Shown one piece after another: positions 13,805-21,470 of a DNA stretch of 25,049 bases. The translations under genes were made by a program, and so were the position numbers. Numbering within the stretch: position 1 is the first letter of the stretch; each line of letters opens with the position of its first letter. The notes under the pieces were generated by a model. It made no database searches. It was not told the DNA's origin and saw only the letters and a program-made list of their open reading frames with translations. Source of the DNA: JAIMBK01 sp040755975 (lineage in GTDB: Bacteria > Bacillota > Desulfotomaculia > Desulfotomaculales > Nap2-2B); NCBI GenBank assembly GCA_040755975.1, contig JBFLZY010000041.1, forward strand, positions 1 to 25,049, written 5' to 3'.

Positions 13805-16471
13805 TCAGGCAGTTTCATCAGCGGGAGGCTTTCTCAACAGGGAAAGCCGTTTGGTCAAAGCTGCCTGCGCGGATAACAGCTCCGTTTCTTTGACGCGCTC
13901 TTTTTCGATCACTTCAGGGCGCGCTTTTTGCAAGAAGTTCTCGTTTTTCAGCTTGCCGTGAACCCTGGCGAGATCCTGACAAACTTCCGCCAGTTCCTTT
14001 TCCAGGCGGCTTACTTCTTTATCCAGGTCAATCAGGCCCTTTAAAGGAATAAAGATCTCCACCCCCCGGGCAACGGCGTGCGCCGCCTGGGCTGGTTTTT
14101 GGGTTATTTCCGCCGTTGTCTGGAGGTCGCAGCGGGCCAGTTCCGCGATGAAATGCCCCCAACGGGCAATTAAATTCCTGATCTCTTCCTCGGGCGCCAC
14201 CAGCAGCACTTTCGCCCGCGAGCCCGGCGGTACGTTCATTTCGCTCCGGATGTGCCGGATGGCCCTGGTAATCTCCATCAGCACCCCCATCTGCTCCTCC
14301 GCCTGCAAATCCCGCCAATCCGGCTCACCGGCGGGCCAGGGCGCCTTGAGGATAGTGTGCCCCCGGTGGGGCAGGCGCTGCCAGATTTCTTCCGTAAGAA
14401 AAGGCATAAACGGGTGGAGCAGTTCTAGCGCGGTCCTTAAAACAGTGGCCAGGACGTATTGCGTCGTCCGTTTCTTCTGGACATCCTTGCCGTACAGCGG
14501 CGCTTTGGCCAGTTCAATGTACCAGTCGCAGAACTCATCCCAGGTAAACTCGTAAATAAGACGGGCTGCCTCGCCCAACTCGTAACTCTCTAAATTGGCG
14601 GTAACCCCCGCGATGGCGGCCTGCAGGCGGCTGAAAATCCAGCGGTCGGCCAGCGTGAGGGAATGACGCGAAAGGCGCCGGGGCGGCCGGTAATCCTGCA
14701 TATTCATCAGCACAAAACGGGAAGCGTTCCAGATTTTATTGGCAAAGTTGCGTGCTCCGTCCAGGCGCTCAAAATGAAACCGCAGGTCATTGCCGGGGGT
14801 ATTTCCCGTCACCAACATAAAGCGCAGGCTATCCGCGCCGTGGCTTTCGATGACGTCGATGGGATCCACCCCGTTGCCTAAAGACTTGCTCATTTTCCGC
14901 CCCAGGGAATCCAGCACCAGCCCGTGCACAAACACCTCCCGGAAGGGAACGTCCTCCATAAAAGCCAGGCCGCTGAAAATCATCCGGGCCACCCAGAAGA
15001 AAATGATGTCCCGCCCGGTCACCAGCACGGAAGTGGGGTAATAATAGGCCAGGTCGACAGTCTTTTTCGGCCAGCCCAGCGTGGAAAACGGCCACAGGGC
15101 CGAAGAAAACCAGGTGTCCAGCACGTCGGGATCCTGCTCCAACCGCTCACCGGCGCACCGCGGGCAGCGCGCCGGCGGCTCTTTAGCTACAATCGTTTCC
15201 GCGCAACTCCGGCAGTACCAGACCGGAATGCGGTGACCCCACCACAGCTGCCGGGAAATACACCAGTCCCGGATGTTTTCCATCCAGTTCAGGTAAATGC
15301 GCGTAAAGCGCTCCGGCACAAACCGGATCCGCCCGTGCCGGACCGCTTCAATGGCCGGTTCGGCCAGCGGGCGCATGCGTACAAACCACTGCCTGGAGAG
15401 CATGGGTTCAATCACCGTATGGCAGCGGTAACAGTGGCCGACGGCGTGCGCGTAATCCCCCACCTTCAGCAGGTAGCCCTGCTCTTGCAAATCCCGGAGG
15501 ACCTGCTTGCGGCAGGCGTAGCGGTCCAGCCCTCTGTATCTGCCGGCTTCTTCCGTCATCACCGCGCCTTCGTCAATAACTTTCGGCGCCGGCAAGTTGT
15601 GCCGCCGGCTGACTTCAAAGTCGTTGGGGTCGTGGGCGGGAGTAATTTTCACCGCTCCCGTGCCGAAGGAGGGATCCACGTATTCATCCGCAATGACGGG
15701 TATTTCCCGCCCGACCAGGGGCAAAATTAAAATTTTCCCGACCATGTGCCGGTAGCGTTCGTCGCCGGGATGCACGGCCACCGCCACGTCACCCAGCATC
15801 GTCTCCGGCCGGGTGGTGGCAACAGCGATGAACTCCGTACCGTTTTTCACCGGGTACTTAACGTAATAAAGCTGGCCGGGGGTTTCCTCGTGCTCCACTT
15901 CGATATCCGAAATGGTGGTGTGGCAACGCGGGCACCAGTTAATGATGTAGTCGCCCCGGTAGATCAAGCCCCGCTCGTAAAGCCGGATAAAAACTTCCCG
16001 GACGGCTTCCGAACAACCTTCGTCCATGGTAAAGCGCTCGCGCGCCCAGTCGCAGGAAGCCCCCAGCCGGCGGAGCTGGTGAGTAATCCGGCCGCCGTAC
16101 TTTTCCTTCCAGGCCCACACCCGTTCCAAAAACTTTTCCCGGCCCAAATCATGCCTGGTCAACCCTTCTCCGGCCAGTTCCTCCTCGACCCTGGCCTGGG
16201 TGGCGATGCCGGCGTGGTCGGTACCCGGCACCCATAACGAGTTATACCCCTGCATCCGGCGCCAGCGGATCAGGATGTCCTGCAAAGTATTATTTAAAGC
16301 GTGCCCCATGTGCAGCTGCCCGGTAACGTTAGGAGGGGGCATGACAATGCAAAAGGGCGTTTGGTCGCCGTCTACCCGCGGATGAAAGTATTTATTCTCT
16401 TCCCAGTAACGGTACCACTTCTCCTCGACCTCCCGGGGGTCGTAAGCGGTGGCCATGGGAAAAGTGCTCAT
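13805..16471 (-). CDS. valS: Valyl-tRNA synthetase
   Basis: 888 residues, class I synthetase that charges tRNA-Val and edits Thr. Seen: PPPNVTGQLHMGH with the HIGH-type motif (HMGH, 54-57), GTDHAGIATQ, the editing domain (TTRPETMLGD, GTGAVKITPAHDPNDF), zinc-ribbon cysteine pairs (CRSC and CPRC near 420-439), KMSKS at 526-530, and a C-terminal coiled coil. The ATG at 16469-16471 (MSTFPMATAYDP) is preceded by GGGGGAGGAAA; the frame extends eight codons further to a poorer start. It has its own strong promoter at 16514-16542 with a short leader and no T-box. Confidence 0.98.
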   Translation of the reverse strand: MSTFPMATAYDPREVEEKWYRYWEENKYFHPRVDGDQTPFCIVMPPPNVTGQLHMGHALNNTLQDILIRWRRMQGYNSLWVPGTDHAGIATQARVEEELAGEGLTRHDLGREKFLERVWAWKEKYGGRITHQLRRLGASCDWARERFTMDEGCSEAVREVFIRLYERGLIYRGDYIINWCPRCHTTISDIEVEHEETPGQLYYVKYPVKNGTEFIAVATTRPETMLGDVAVAVHPGDERYRHMVGKILILPLVGREIPVIADEYVDPSFGTGAVKITPAHDPNDFEVSRRHNLPAPKVIDEGAVMTEEAGRYRGLDRYACRKQVLRDLQEQGYLLKVGDYAHAVGHCYRCHTVIEPMLSRQWFVRMRPLAEPAIEAVRHGRIRFVPERFTRIYLNWMENIRDWCISRQLWWGHRIPVWYCRSCAETIVAKEPPARCPRCAGERLEQDPDVLDTWFSSALWPFSTLGWPKKTVDLAYYYPTSVLVTGRDIIFFWVARMIFSGLAFMEDVPFREVFVHGLVLDSLGRKMSKSLGNGVDPIDVIESHGADSLRFMLVTGNTPGNDLRFHFERLDGARNFANKIWNASRFVLMNMQDYRPPRRLSRHSLTLADRWIFSRLQAAIAGVTANLESYELGEAARLIYEFTWDEFCDWYIELAKAPLYGKDVQKKRTTQYVLATVLRTALELLHPFMPFLTEEIWQRLPHRGHTILKAPWPAGEPDWRDLQAEEQMGVLMEITRAIRHIRSEMNVPPGSRAKVLLVAPEEEIRNLIARWGHFIAELARCDLQTTAEITQKPAQAAHAVARGVEIFIPLKGLIDLDKEVSRLEKELAEVCQDLARVHGKLKNENFLQKARPEVIEKERVKETELLSAQAALTKRLSLLRKPPADETA

Positions 16472-16513
16472 TTTCCTCCCCCTTTTCCAAAGCATAAGCA
16501 GCCTGTCGGAAAT

Positions 16514-16542
16514 ATGTTAACTATTTTCCCCCGCTCTGTCAA
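16514..16542 (-). promoter_or_regulatory. Sigma-A promoter of valS
   Basis: Minus-strand TTGACA (16537-16542, perfect), 17-bp spacer, TAACAT (16514-16519). The predicted start near 16507 gives a leader of about 35 bases before the ATG at 16471. Confidence 0.75.
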
Positions 16543-16739
16543 CTTAATATCTGGTTTTGCGGCAATATGTGAATCTACGTTCAATTGCTGCCCTTTGATC
16601 TCGTGCTCTTTTGAACATGACCTTAATTTTCAATATTGAGTGCTGCTTTTTTGGACACTCTGCAAGTGCCCGGCAAGAGCTACTTTGGGATGTTCCAGGC
16701 GCTTTCCGGAGCATTGCAGGAGCAACTGACCAGAACCTG

Positions 16740-16753
16740 GACAGGTGACTGTC
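16740..16753. promoter_or_regulatory. Palindrome, candidate activator site (UAS)
   Basis: GACAG-GTGA-CTGTC is a perfect 5-bp inverted repeat centred about 108 bases upstream of the start predicted for the sigma-54 promoter at 16829. This is the usual distance for an NtrC-type activator site, and an NtrC-type gene lies at 21471. Symmetry is seen; binding is inference. Confidence 0.4.
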
Positions 16754-16770
16754 TGCACTTTGGTCAACCG

Positions 16771-16797
16771 GCCGGTGAAGAAAAGAACAAAACCGGC
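16771..16797 (+). terminator. Hairpin followed by T-rich DNA
   Basis: GCCGGT, 15-base loop, ACCGGC, then TTTATTTGTGATTTTTTT. It resembles a weak rho-independent terminator, but no gene is recognised upstream on this strand. It may close a small RNA or be an architectural element of the promoter region. Confidence 0.35.
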
Positions 16798-16828
16798 TTT
16801 ATTTGTGATTTTTTTAATTAATCTTCCC

Positions 16829-16844
16829 TGGTACGCCTTTTGCT
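16829..16844 (+). promoter_or_regulatory. Sigma-54 (RpoN) promoter of the exporter operon
   Basis: TGGTACG-CCTT-TTGCT differs at one defined position from the established consensus TGGCACGNNNNTTGCW. The invariant GG (16830-16831) and GC (16842-16843) are exactly ten bases apart. Predicted start is near 16855, leaving a leader of about 158 bases to the first gene at 17013. Confidence 0.72.
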
Positions 16845-16857
16845 TGAAACAAATAAT

Positions 16858-16878
16858 AACCTTAAGCTGTTCAAGGTT
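16858..16878 (+). other. 5' stem-loop in exporter leader
   Basis: AACCTT, nine-base loop, AAGGTT, starting three bases after the predicted sigma-54 start. A 5'-terminal hairpin of this kind can protect mRNA; short stem, so modest support. Confidence 0.35.
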
Positions 16879-16926
16879 TCTTTAAAAAGCGCCCTGTCCG
16901 CAATTAAGCAAGCCGGGAGGAGGGAT

Positions 16927-16959
16927 ATGTTTTTCGAAACCGGTCAATGCTTAAATTAA
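16927..16959 (+). CDS. Possible ten-residue leader peptide
   Basis: ATG at 16927 directly follows GGGAGGAGGGAT, a stronger ribosome binding site than that of many full genes here, and encodes MFFETGQCLN before TAA. It would lie in the leader of the sigma-54 transcript, 53 bases before the next start codon. There is no clear attenuator hairpin after it, and a sigma-A-like pair (TCGAAA, 17 bp, TAAAAT at 16934-16962) overlaps it, so it may not be translated. Confidence 0.3.
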   Translation: MFFETGQCLN

Positions 16960-17012
16960 AATGATCTGCAAACAAGCCGTTTTCAAAAGTATATCCGGGG
17001 GAGGGGTTAACA

Positions 17013-17261
17013 ATGAAAAAAAACAATCAGGTTAGACCGGTCAGGCAGACAATTTTGTGGGGAATTGTTTCGCTGGTGGCTTACCTGCTCGTATTTTTAA
17101 ACCAGCAAACGGTAACCTATTACTTTACGCAGGGAGGATTTTACGCCCTGGTGGTAATCATTACAGCCCTTGTGTTTTCCTTTATCCACGGCGCCTTTGC
17201 AAACTACCTTTTAGAAGCGGTCGGCATTCGCGCCATCCAAAAACAAAAGGGGGGTCATTAA
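17013..17261 (+). CDS. Small two-helix membrane protein preceding TauE/SafE exporter
   Basis: 82 residues with two hydrophobic segments (about 12-30 and 40-65), a basic N-terminus and a short basic tail. No family recognised. The ATG at 17013 follows GGGGGAGGGG. Its stop codon lies directly against the exporter start (TAAATG), so the two are translationally coupled. It is likely an accessory subunit or small partner of the exporter; this is inferred from coupling only. Confidence 0.8.
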   Translation: MKKNNQVRPVRQTILWGIVSLVAYLLVFLNQQTVTYYFTQGGFYALVVIITALVFSFIHGAFANYLLEAVGIRAIQKQKGGH

Positions 17262-18434
17262 ATGGCGCCTAAGAAGATGCGGCGATGGGGCCTGATTGCC
17301 TTGGGGACGCTGGCCCTGCTTTCGATCCCCGCCATTGGCGAAGCAGCCGGAGAAATGGTGGACACAAAGAGTGTCGTTAAACAGTTTATTGAACTCAATA
17401 CCTTCAGCGTCCTTTTCCTTTTCGCCCTGGGCTTCCTGGGCGGCCTGATCAGCGGTTTTATCGGTTCCGGAGGCGCCTTCGTGCTGACCCCCGGCATGAT
17501 GAGCCTGGGCGTGCCGGCAGCCATCGCCGTAGCCAGCAACATGTGCCACAAGTTTCCCAAGGCAATGGTAGGCGCGTACAAACGCTATAAATACGGCCAG
17601 GTGGACCTTAGGCTGGGGTTAATCATGGCGACTACGGCAATAATCGGCGTCCAGATCGGCATCCGCATCCAAAAGATGATTTTCGCCAGGTGGGGCGCGG
17701 CGGGCTCAAACCTTTACGTAAGTCTGGCGTTCGTAACTATCTTAACCCTCCTCGGCGCATACATGCTTTTTGACGCCTTCCGGGCCATGCGTTCGAATGC
17801 TGAAGACACCACTTCCAGCCTGGCGGAAAAGATTAAAAAACTCTGGCTGCCGCCCATGATCAAATTCGGCGTGGCCAATACCAAAGCTTCGCTCTGGGTT
17901 ACCGTGCCGCTGGGACTGGGCACCGGCATGCTGGCGGCCACCATCGCCGTAGGCGGTTTCATCGGGGTTCCCGGAATGATTTACGTTTTGGGCGCCCCGG
18001 CGATCGTGGCAAGCGCTACGGAACTGGTCATCGCCTTTTTAATGGGCCTTACCGGCACAATTACCTGGGCTTTGGGCGGGTTTGTGGACATCCGCATGAC
18101 CCTCCTCATCCTGGCCGGCTCCTTAATCGGCGTGCAACTGGGCGCGGTAGGAACGACTTACGTTAAAGAATATATGATTAAGTTCGTAATGGCCACCATT
18201 ATGATCATCGTTTCCGTCAGCAGAGGAGTTGCCATTCCCACCTACTTACACCAACTTGGAAAAATACAGCTTGCGGAAAGCAAAATAATAATCCTGAACA
18301 ACGTTAGTTTCATCATGATGTGCGCCGCTCTGGCCACGGGCGGAATAATCATCCTGGGCAACATGTGGAAAAGAAAGAAAGAAATTCAACTCGAAGCCGA
18401 AGCAAAAGAACAAAGCGTTCCGCTGCCCAGCTGA
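17262..18434 (+). CDS. TauE/SafE-family membrane anion exporter
   Basis: 390 residues. TauE/SafE permeases move sulfite, sulfonates or other organic anions across the membrane. A hydrophobic, signal-like N-terminus (about 8-29, ending in GEAAG) is followed by the diagnostic repeat GFLGGLISGFIGSGGAFVLTP (outline; about 57-77), then ASNMCHKFPKAMVGAYKRYKYGQVD, and in the second half IAVGGFIGVPGMIYVLG and ASATELVIAF, the family's paired halves. It has eight or more membrane segments and a charged C-terminal tail. Ribosome binding site AAGGGGGG. It sits behind a sigma-54 promoter and upstream of a kinase/activator pair. The actual substrate cannot be read from sequence. The 3' end may be frameshifted (see findings). 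Confidence 0.88.
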   Translation: MAPKKMRRWGLIALGTLALLSIPAIGEAAGEMVDTKSVVKQFIELNTFSVLFLFALGFLGGLISGFIGSGGAFVLTPGMMSLGVPAAIAVASNMCHKFPKAMVGAYKRYKYGQVDLRLGLIMATTAIIGVQIGIRIQKMIFARWGAAGSNLYVSLAFVTILTLLGAYMLFDAFRAMRSNAEDTTSSLAEKIKKLWLPPMIKFGVANTKASLWVTVPLGLGTGMLAATIAVGGFIGVPGMIYVLGAPAIVASATELVIAFLMGLTGTITWALGGFVDIRMTLLILAGSLIGVQLGAVGTTYVKEYMIKFVMATIMIIVSVSRGVAIPTYLHQLGKIQLAESKIIILNNVSFIMMCAALATGGIIILGNMWKRKKEIQLEAEAKEQSVPLPS

Positions 18435-18529
18435 AACGACTGCAATCCCAAGCCGCCGGCGTGGCCGCAGCCGCGCCGGCAAAGACCCAAATGAACAAGA
18501 CGGCAAAAACAGTTTAAGGGGTGGCGAAC

Positions 18530-18766
18530 ATGGCCTCACCGCGAAAAATTCACGAATGGCTTTTAAAGGCGCTGGAAGAACCGTTCTTTCGGGCGGAAAT
18601 GCACAGGGTAGAAATGCTGCGGAAAAACAGCCCCGAAAATAAAAAAGAGCATCACCGGGGGCAACGGATTGAAGAGCCGCAAGCAAAACAAGAAGATGTT
18701 GAGCAGTGCCGGCCGCAAAAGAATGCCCGTTTTCGTACGTTGAGCGGTAAAATCTTCTCCCGGTAA
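18530..18766 (+). CDS. Small charged protein of unknown function
   Basis: 78 residues, soluble and strongly polar. A short predicted helix (KIHEWLLKALEEPFFRAEMHRVEML) is followed by a Lys/Glu/Gln-rich, probably disordered tail ending SGKIFSR. No family recognised. The ATG at 18530 has AAGGGG eight bases upstream. It lies between the exporter and the 18781 gene on the same strand with short gaps, so it is probably in the operon. Confidence 0.65.
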   Translation: MASPRKIHEWLLKALEEPFFRAEMHRVEMLRKNSPENKKEHHRGQRIEEPQAKQEDVEQCRPQKNARFRTLSGKIFSR

Positions 18767-18780
18767 GCGAGGAATGAGTG

Positions 18781-19407
18781 ATGATCGATCAAGAATTCGT
18801 CAACCTTTTTAACCGGCAAAAGGAAGCGTTCTTAAAAGAGCACAAGAAAAACAGCTACGAAAAAGCGCTGAACTGGTTTGAACGCTGGCTGCGGGAAGAT
18901 AAAGTGAAAACCGGAGCGGATGTTGCCGGCGAACACGGCAGTTTTGAAGATTTTATTGACGAAGTGCTGACCCGCACAAGCGACATCCTGCGCCGGTGGG
19001 GGGTAAAAATCAGCTCCCCGTCCCCCGAACAGTGGCTCGGTATAAAGGGATCGTGGCGGTGCATCAGAGTTCTGGAAAACAATAATATCTATTACCGCCT
19101 GGGGAAAACGAAGCCCCGCAAAGGACCGTATCAAAACCAGGAGTTGCTGGTTGTCGAACTGGTTATGGACGGCCAGAAAAAGCAGGTTTTCGCGCCTATG
19201 TTAAGGCACAAAAGGGAAATTGAACTGGAATTGGGGGAAGTTTTGGAGCGCGAATTGCCCAAGGTGGAAGCCACCGGAAAATACCGTTTAAAGCTGATTC
19301 TCCCTTTCCACCTGGTCGAGCGCCGGGAAGTCGAGTTAACCGCGAAAAAGCTGGCCGGTTTTATCCTGGCAACCAAAAAAATGTTGAATAAAGTAGGCGT
19401 GGTCTAA
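18781..19407 (+). CDS. Soluble protein of unknown function
   Basis: 208 residues, no signal peptide or membrane helix. The N-terminal third is helical and charged (EAFLKEHKKNSYEKALNWFERWL). The C-terminal two thirds alternate hydrophobic and polar residues (ELLVVELVMDG, YRLKLILPFHLV), suggesting beta strands, and end in a basic helix. No catalytic motif was identified. GAGGA lies eight bases before the ATG; a GTG one codon earlier is equally possible. It is the last gene before the terminator at 19450 and closes the exporter operon. Confidence 0.75.
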   Translation: MIDQEFVNLFNRQKEAFLKEHKKNSYEKALNWFERWLREDKVKTGADVAGEHGSFEDFIDEVLTRTSDILRRWGVKISSPSPEQWLGIKGSWRCIRVLENNNIYYRLGKTKPRKGPYQNQELLVVELVMDGQKKQVFAPMLRHKREIELELGEVLERELPKVEATGKYRLKLILPFHLVERREVELTAKKLAGFILATKKMLNKVGVV

Positions 19408-19449
19408 CATTCTATTGTGGATAAGCCCTTTAACCTGACTTAACACAAA

Positions 19450-19477
19450 AAGGCGCCGGCGAAAAAGCCGGCGCTTT
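19450..19477. terminator. Bidirectional rho-independent terminator
   Basis: GCGCCGGC (19453-19460), loop GAAAAA, GCCGGCGC (19467-19474): a perfect 8-bp GC-rich stem with AAA/TTT flanks on both sides. T-rich sequence follows on the plus strand (TTTCGGTTT) and on the minus strand (CTTTTTGTG). It separates the exporter genes from the kinase operon. Confidence 0.85.
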
Positions 19478-19538
19478 CGGTTTCCAGCGGTTCACCCCGG
19501 CGGTGCCGTCGTTTGCGGGGGCAAATCTGGAATGATGC

Positions 19539-19590
19539 TTAAAAATAAAAACGAGTTATGTTAAAATAGAAACAAACGTTTTATTTTAAC
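19539..19590 (+). promoter_or_regulatory. Candidate kinase-operon promoter with overlapping inverted repeat
   Basis: TTAAAA (19539-19544), 17-bp spacer, TAAAAT (19562-19567) resembles a weak sigma-A promoter. GTTAAAATA(G)AAAC and GTTTTATTTTAAC (19560-19590) form a 13-bp inverted repeat with one bulge and an AAAC loop that covers the -10 box and start point. It could be an operator or a leader hairpin. Confidence 0.4.
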
Positions 19591-19632
19591 GCCCGGCATC
19601 TAAAGACCGGCGGCTATTCAAGGAGGACTTTA

Positions 19633-21468
19633 ATGTTTCCCAGGTTAAAACGAATGATCAACAGCTGGAGCACAAACTTCGGCAACCGCATCCTCGGTCT
19701 GGTGTGTCTGATCCTGGTTTTGACGATTCTTTTGTCTCTGTATATGCTGCACACAATAAAAAACAGCGAGATTTCCCTTTTAGAACACCAAAAGGCCCGT
19801 TTGCAGCAGGCTGCCTATGCTTTTGACCAGAGCTTCGCAAACAGTTTAACGCAATACCTGAAAGAGCAGCAGGCCGGCGAAAAAAACCGCGCGGAACAGA
19901 TTGAAATCCTCGCCCGATACGTTAACGGAATAATCAACGATCTCAAAAAGGAATATCCCGACGTCCACCTCGGTCTTTATGTCGCCGACCTGGACGTTTT
20001 TTTCGACGGCACCCAGCGTTTTAACGAAAACTTTTCCTTGCGGAGAAAAAAAGCTTTCGAAGAAACAATTGAAAACAAGGCCACTTTAATCCAAAATGTA
20101 GGGTACGAAGAGGGAGGCTTTATCGAAGTATATAAGCCCCTGGTCCGGGGCGGCAAGGTGGAAGGGGTCATCCGGTCCGCGGAATACCTGTCCGAAGTCG
20201 GGTTTTATCATAAGCGGCGCGAAGTTGAATACACCATCTATACGCTGGTGGGTATGGTCATCGCCATCGGCCTCGCCGGGGCGGTGCTTCTTTTCCGGCA
20301 ACTGGTCACCCAGATCCAGAAAATCAAAAACGGTGTGCGCCTCCTCGAAGAAGACTACAACCGCCTTCTGCCGGAAGCGCCCGGCGAGTTGGGCGAAATT
20401 ACCGGGGCCGTCAACCGCTTCGCCCAGAGGATCTCCACTTTAAACCTGTACAACGAAACCATGCTGGCGGCCATTGACGACGCCATTCTGGTGGTGGACA
20501 CCGGCGGGCGGATCATCATCGCCAACAATATGGCGAAAAAAATGTTCCACCTCCCGGACAATTGCCTGGAAAAAAATTTTCGGGAGATGCTGCCCAAAGG
20601 GTCGCCCTTTCAAATCCTCCTGGACCGGACGCTCAACGAGCAGCGGGATATCCGCGACTTGCAGGTGTCCTGGGCCAACGGCCACAACGTCCAGGTGTAC
20701 CTTTTGAGTACGTTTATCTTAAAGGACGGCCCGGGCGACCTGATCGGCGCGGTGCTTTGCTGCCGGGACATTACCGAACGCGTGCGCCTGGAAGAAAAGC
20801 TCCACCGCCAGGAAAGAATGGCCTCCTTGGGCAAGCTCGTGGCCGGCGTGGCCCACGAGATCAGAAACCCGATCACCTCCATCAGCTGCTACATCCAGCG
20901 CTGGCAAAAAGCAAACAACGGCGACCAGCGGGCGCTGGCCACCGTCCACCGGGAGATCTCCCGGCTGGATTCCCTCGTTGATCAGTTGCTTTACTTTGCC
21001 AAACCGGCCGAGGCGAAATTCCGGATGTACGACGTAAATTCCCTGGTGGAAAACGTATTCTCTTTCTTTAGCGAAGTGTTTTACGGCAAGTATAATATAA
21101 TTAAGGAACTGTCGGCGCATCTTCCGCCGGCCTGGATCGATCCGGAGCAGGTGGAGCGGGTAATCGTGAACATCATCTTTAACGCCGTGCAGGCCATGCC
21201 GGAAGGCGGCTCGATTTTGGTCGGCACCGCGCCGGCCGAAGGCGGGGAATTTGTCCGGGTTTCCATCGGGGACACCGGCTGCGGGATACCGCCGGAAAAC
21301 CTGCCCCACCTTTTCGATCCTTTTTACACCACCCGGCCGAAAGGCACCGGCCTGGGGCTGGCCATCGCGCACGAAATCATCCAGGCCCACGGCGGGCGGA
21401 TTGAAGTGGAAAGCGAAGTCGGCCGGGGCACGACCTTTCACATTTTCTTGCGGACGAAGGGAGACTGA
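19633..21468 (+). CDS. Membrane sensor histidine kinase (HAMP-PAS-HisKA-HATPase)
   Basis: 611 residues. Order: membrane helix 1 (about 19-40), extracytoplasmic sensor of about 160 residues (41-199, Cache-like in size, not proven), helix 2 (about 200-222), HAMP linker (223-275), PAS (about 276-383), dimerisation helix with phospho-acceptor His408 in HEIRNPITSI, and the ATPase domain with N-box NIIFNAVQ (513-520), G1 DTGCGIP (547-553) and G2 GTGLGLA (571-577). All catalytic boxes are intact. The ATG at 19633 follows AAGGAGG. It overlaps functionally with the NtrC-type regulator starting two bases after its stop. Kinases of this layout paired with sigma-54 activators usually sense external solutes. 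Confidence 0.95.
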   Translation: MFPRLKRMINSWSTNFGNRILGLVCLILVLTILLSLYMLHTIKNSEISLLEHQKARLQQAAYAFDQSFANSLTQYLKEQQAGEKNRAEQIEILARYVNGIINDLKKEYPDVHLGLYVADLDVFFDGTQRFNENFSLRRKKAFEETIENKATLIQNVGYEEGGFIEVYKPLVRGGKVEGVIRSAEYLSEVGFYHKRREVEYTIYTLVGMVIAIGLAGAVLLFRQLVTQIQKIKNGVRLLEEDYNRLLPEAPGELGEITGAVNRFAQRISTLNLYNETMLAAIDDAILVVDTGGRIIIANNMAKKMFHLPDNCLEKNFREMLPKGSPFQILLDRTLNEQRDIRDLQVSWANGHNVQVYLLSTFILKDGPGDLIGAVLCCRDITERVRLEEKLHRQERMASLGKLVAGVAHEIRNPITSISCYIQRWQKANNGDQRALATVHREISRLDSLVDQLLYFAKPAEAKFRMYDVNSLVENVFSFFSEVFYGKYNIIKELSAHLPPAWIDPEQVERVIVNIIFNAVQAMPEGGSILVGTAPAEGGEFVRVSIGDTGCGIPPENLPHLFDPFYTTRPKGTGLGLAIAHEIIQAHGGRIEVESEVGRGTTFHIFLRTKGD

Positions 21469-21470
21469 CG

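Larger units (their letters stand above)
16472..17012. other. 541-base divergent regulatory region
   Basis: No convincing protein gene of normal size. It holds the valS promoter (minus strand), a 14-bp palindrome, a hairpin followed by T-rich DNA, a sigma-54 promoter, a short 5' hairpin and a possible ten-codon leader frame, in that order toward the exporter genes. The T-rich stretch 16798-16823 lies between palindrome and sigma-54 promoter and could act as flexible DNA. Confidence 0.6.

Noticed and set aside
14924..15730. Plus-strand open frame (268 codons) opposite valS
   Set aside because: Antisense shadow of valS, with no domain signal.
16636..16821. 61-codon plus-strand frame in the valS-exporter gap
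   Set aside because: No proper start site, no family resemblance, and it ends in the T-rich promoter-proximal DNA; treated as non-coding, though a small RNA is not excluded.
16472..16990. T-box riboswitch upstream of valS
   Set aside because: No AGGGTGGNACCGCG-type core was found on the minus strand, and the promoter leaves only a 35-base leader.
19502..19518. GG...GC pair upstream of the kinase that resembles a sigma-54 site
   Set aside because: The spacing is eleven rather than ten bases and the flanking bases do not match the consensus.
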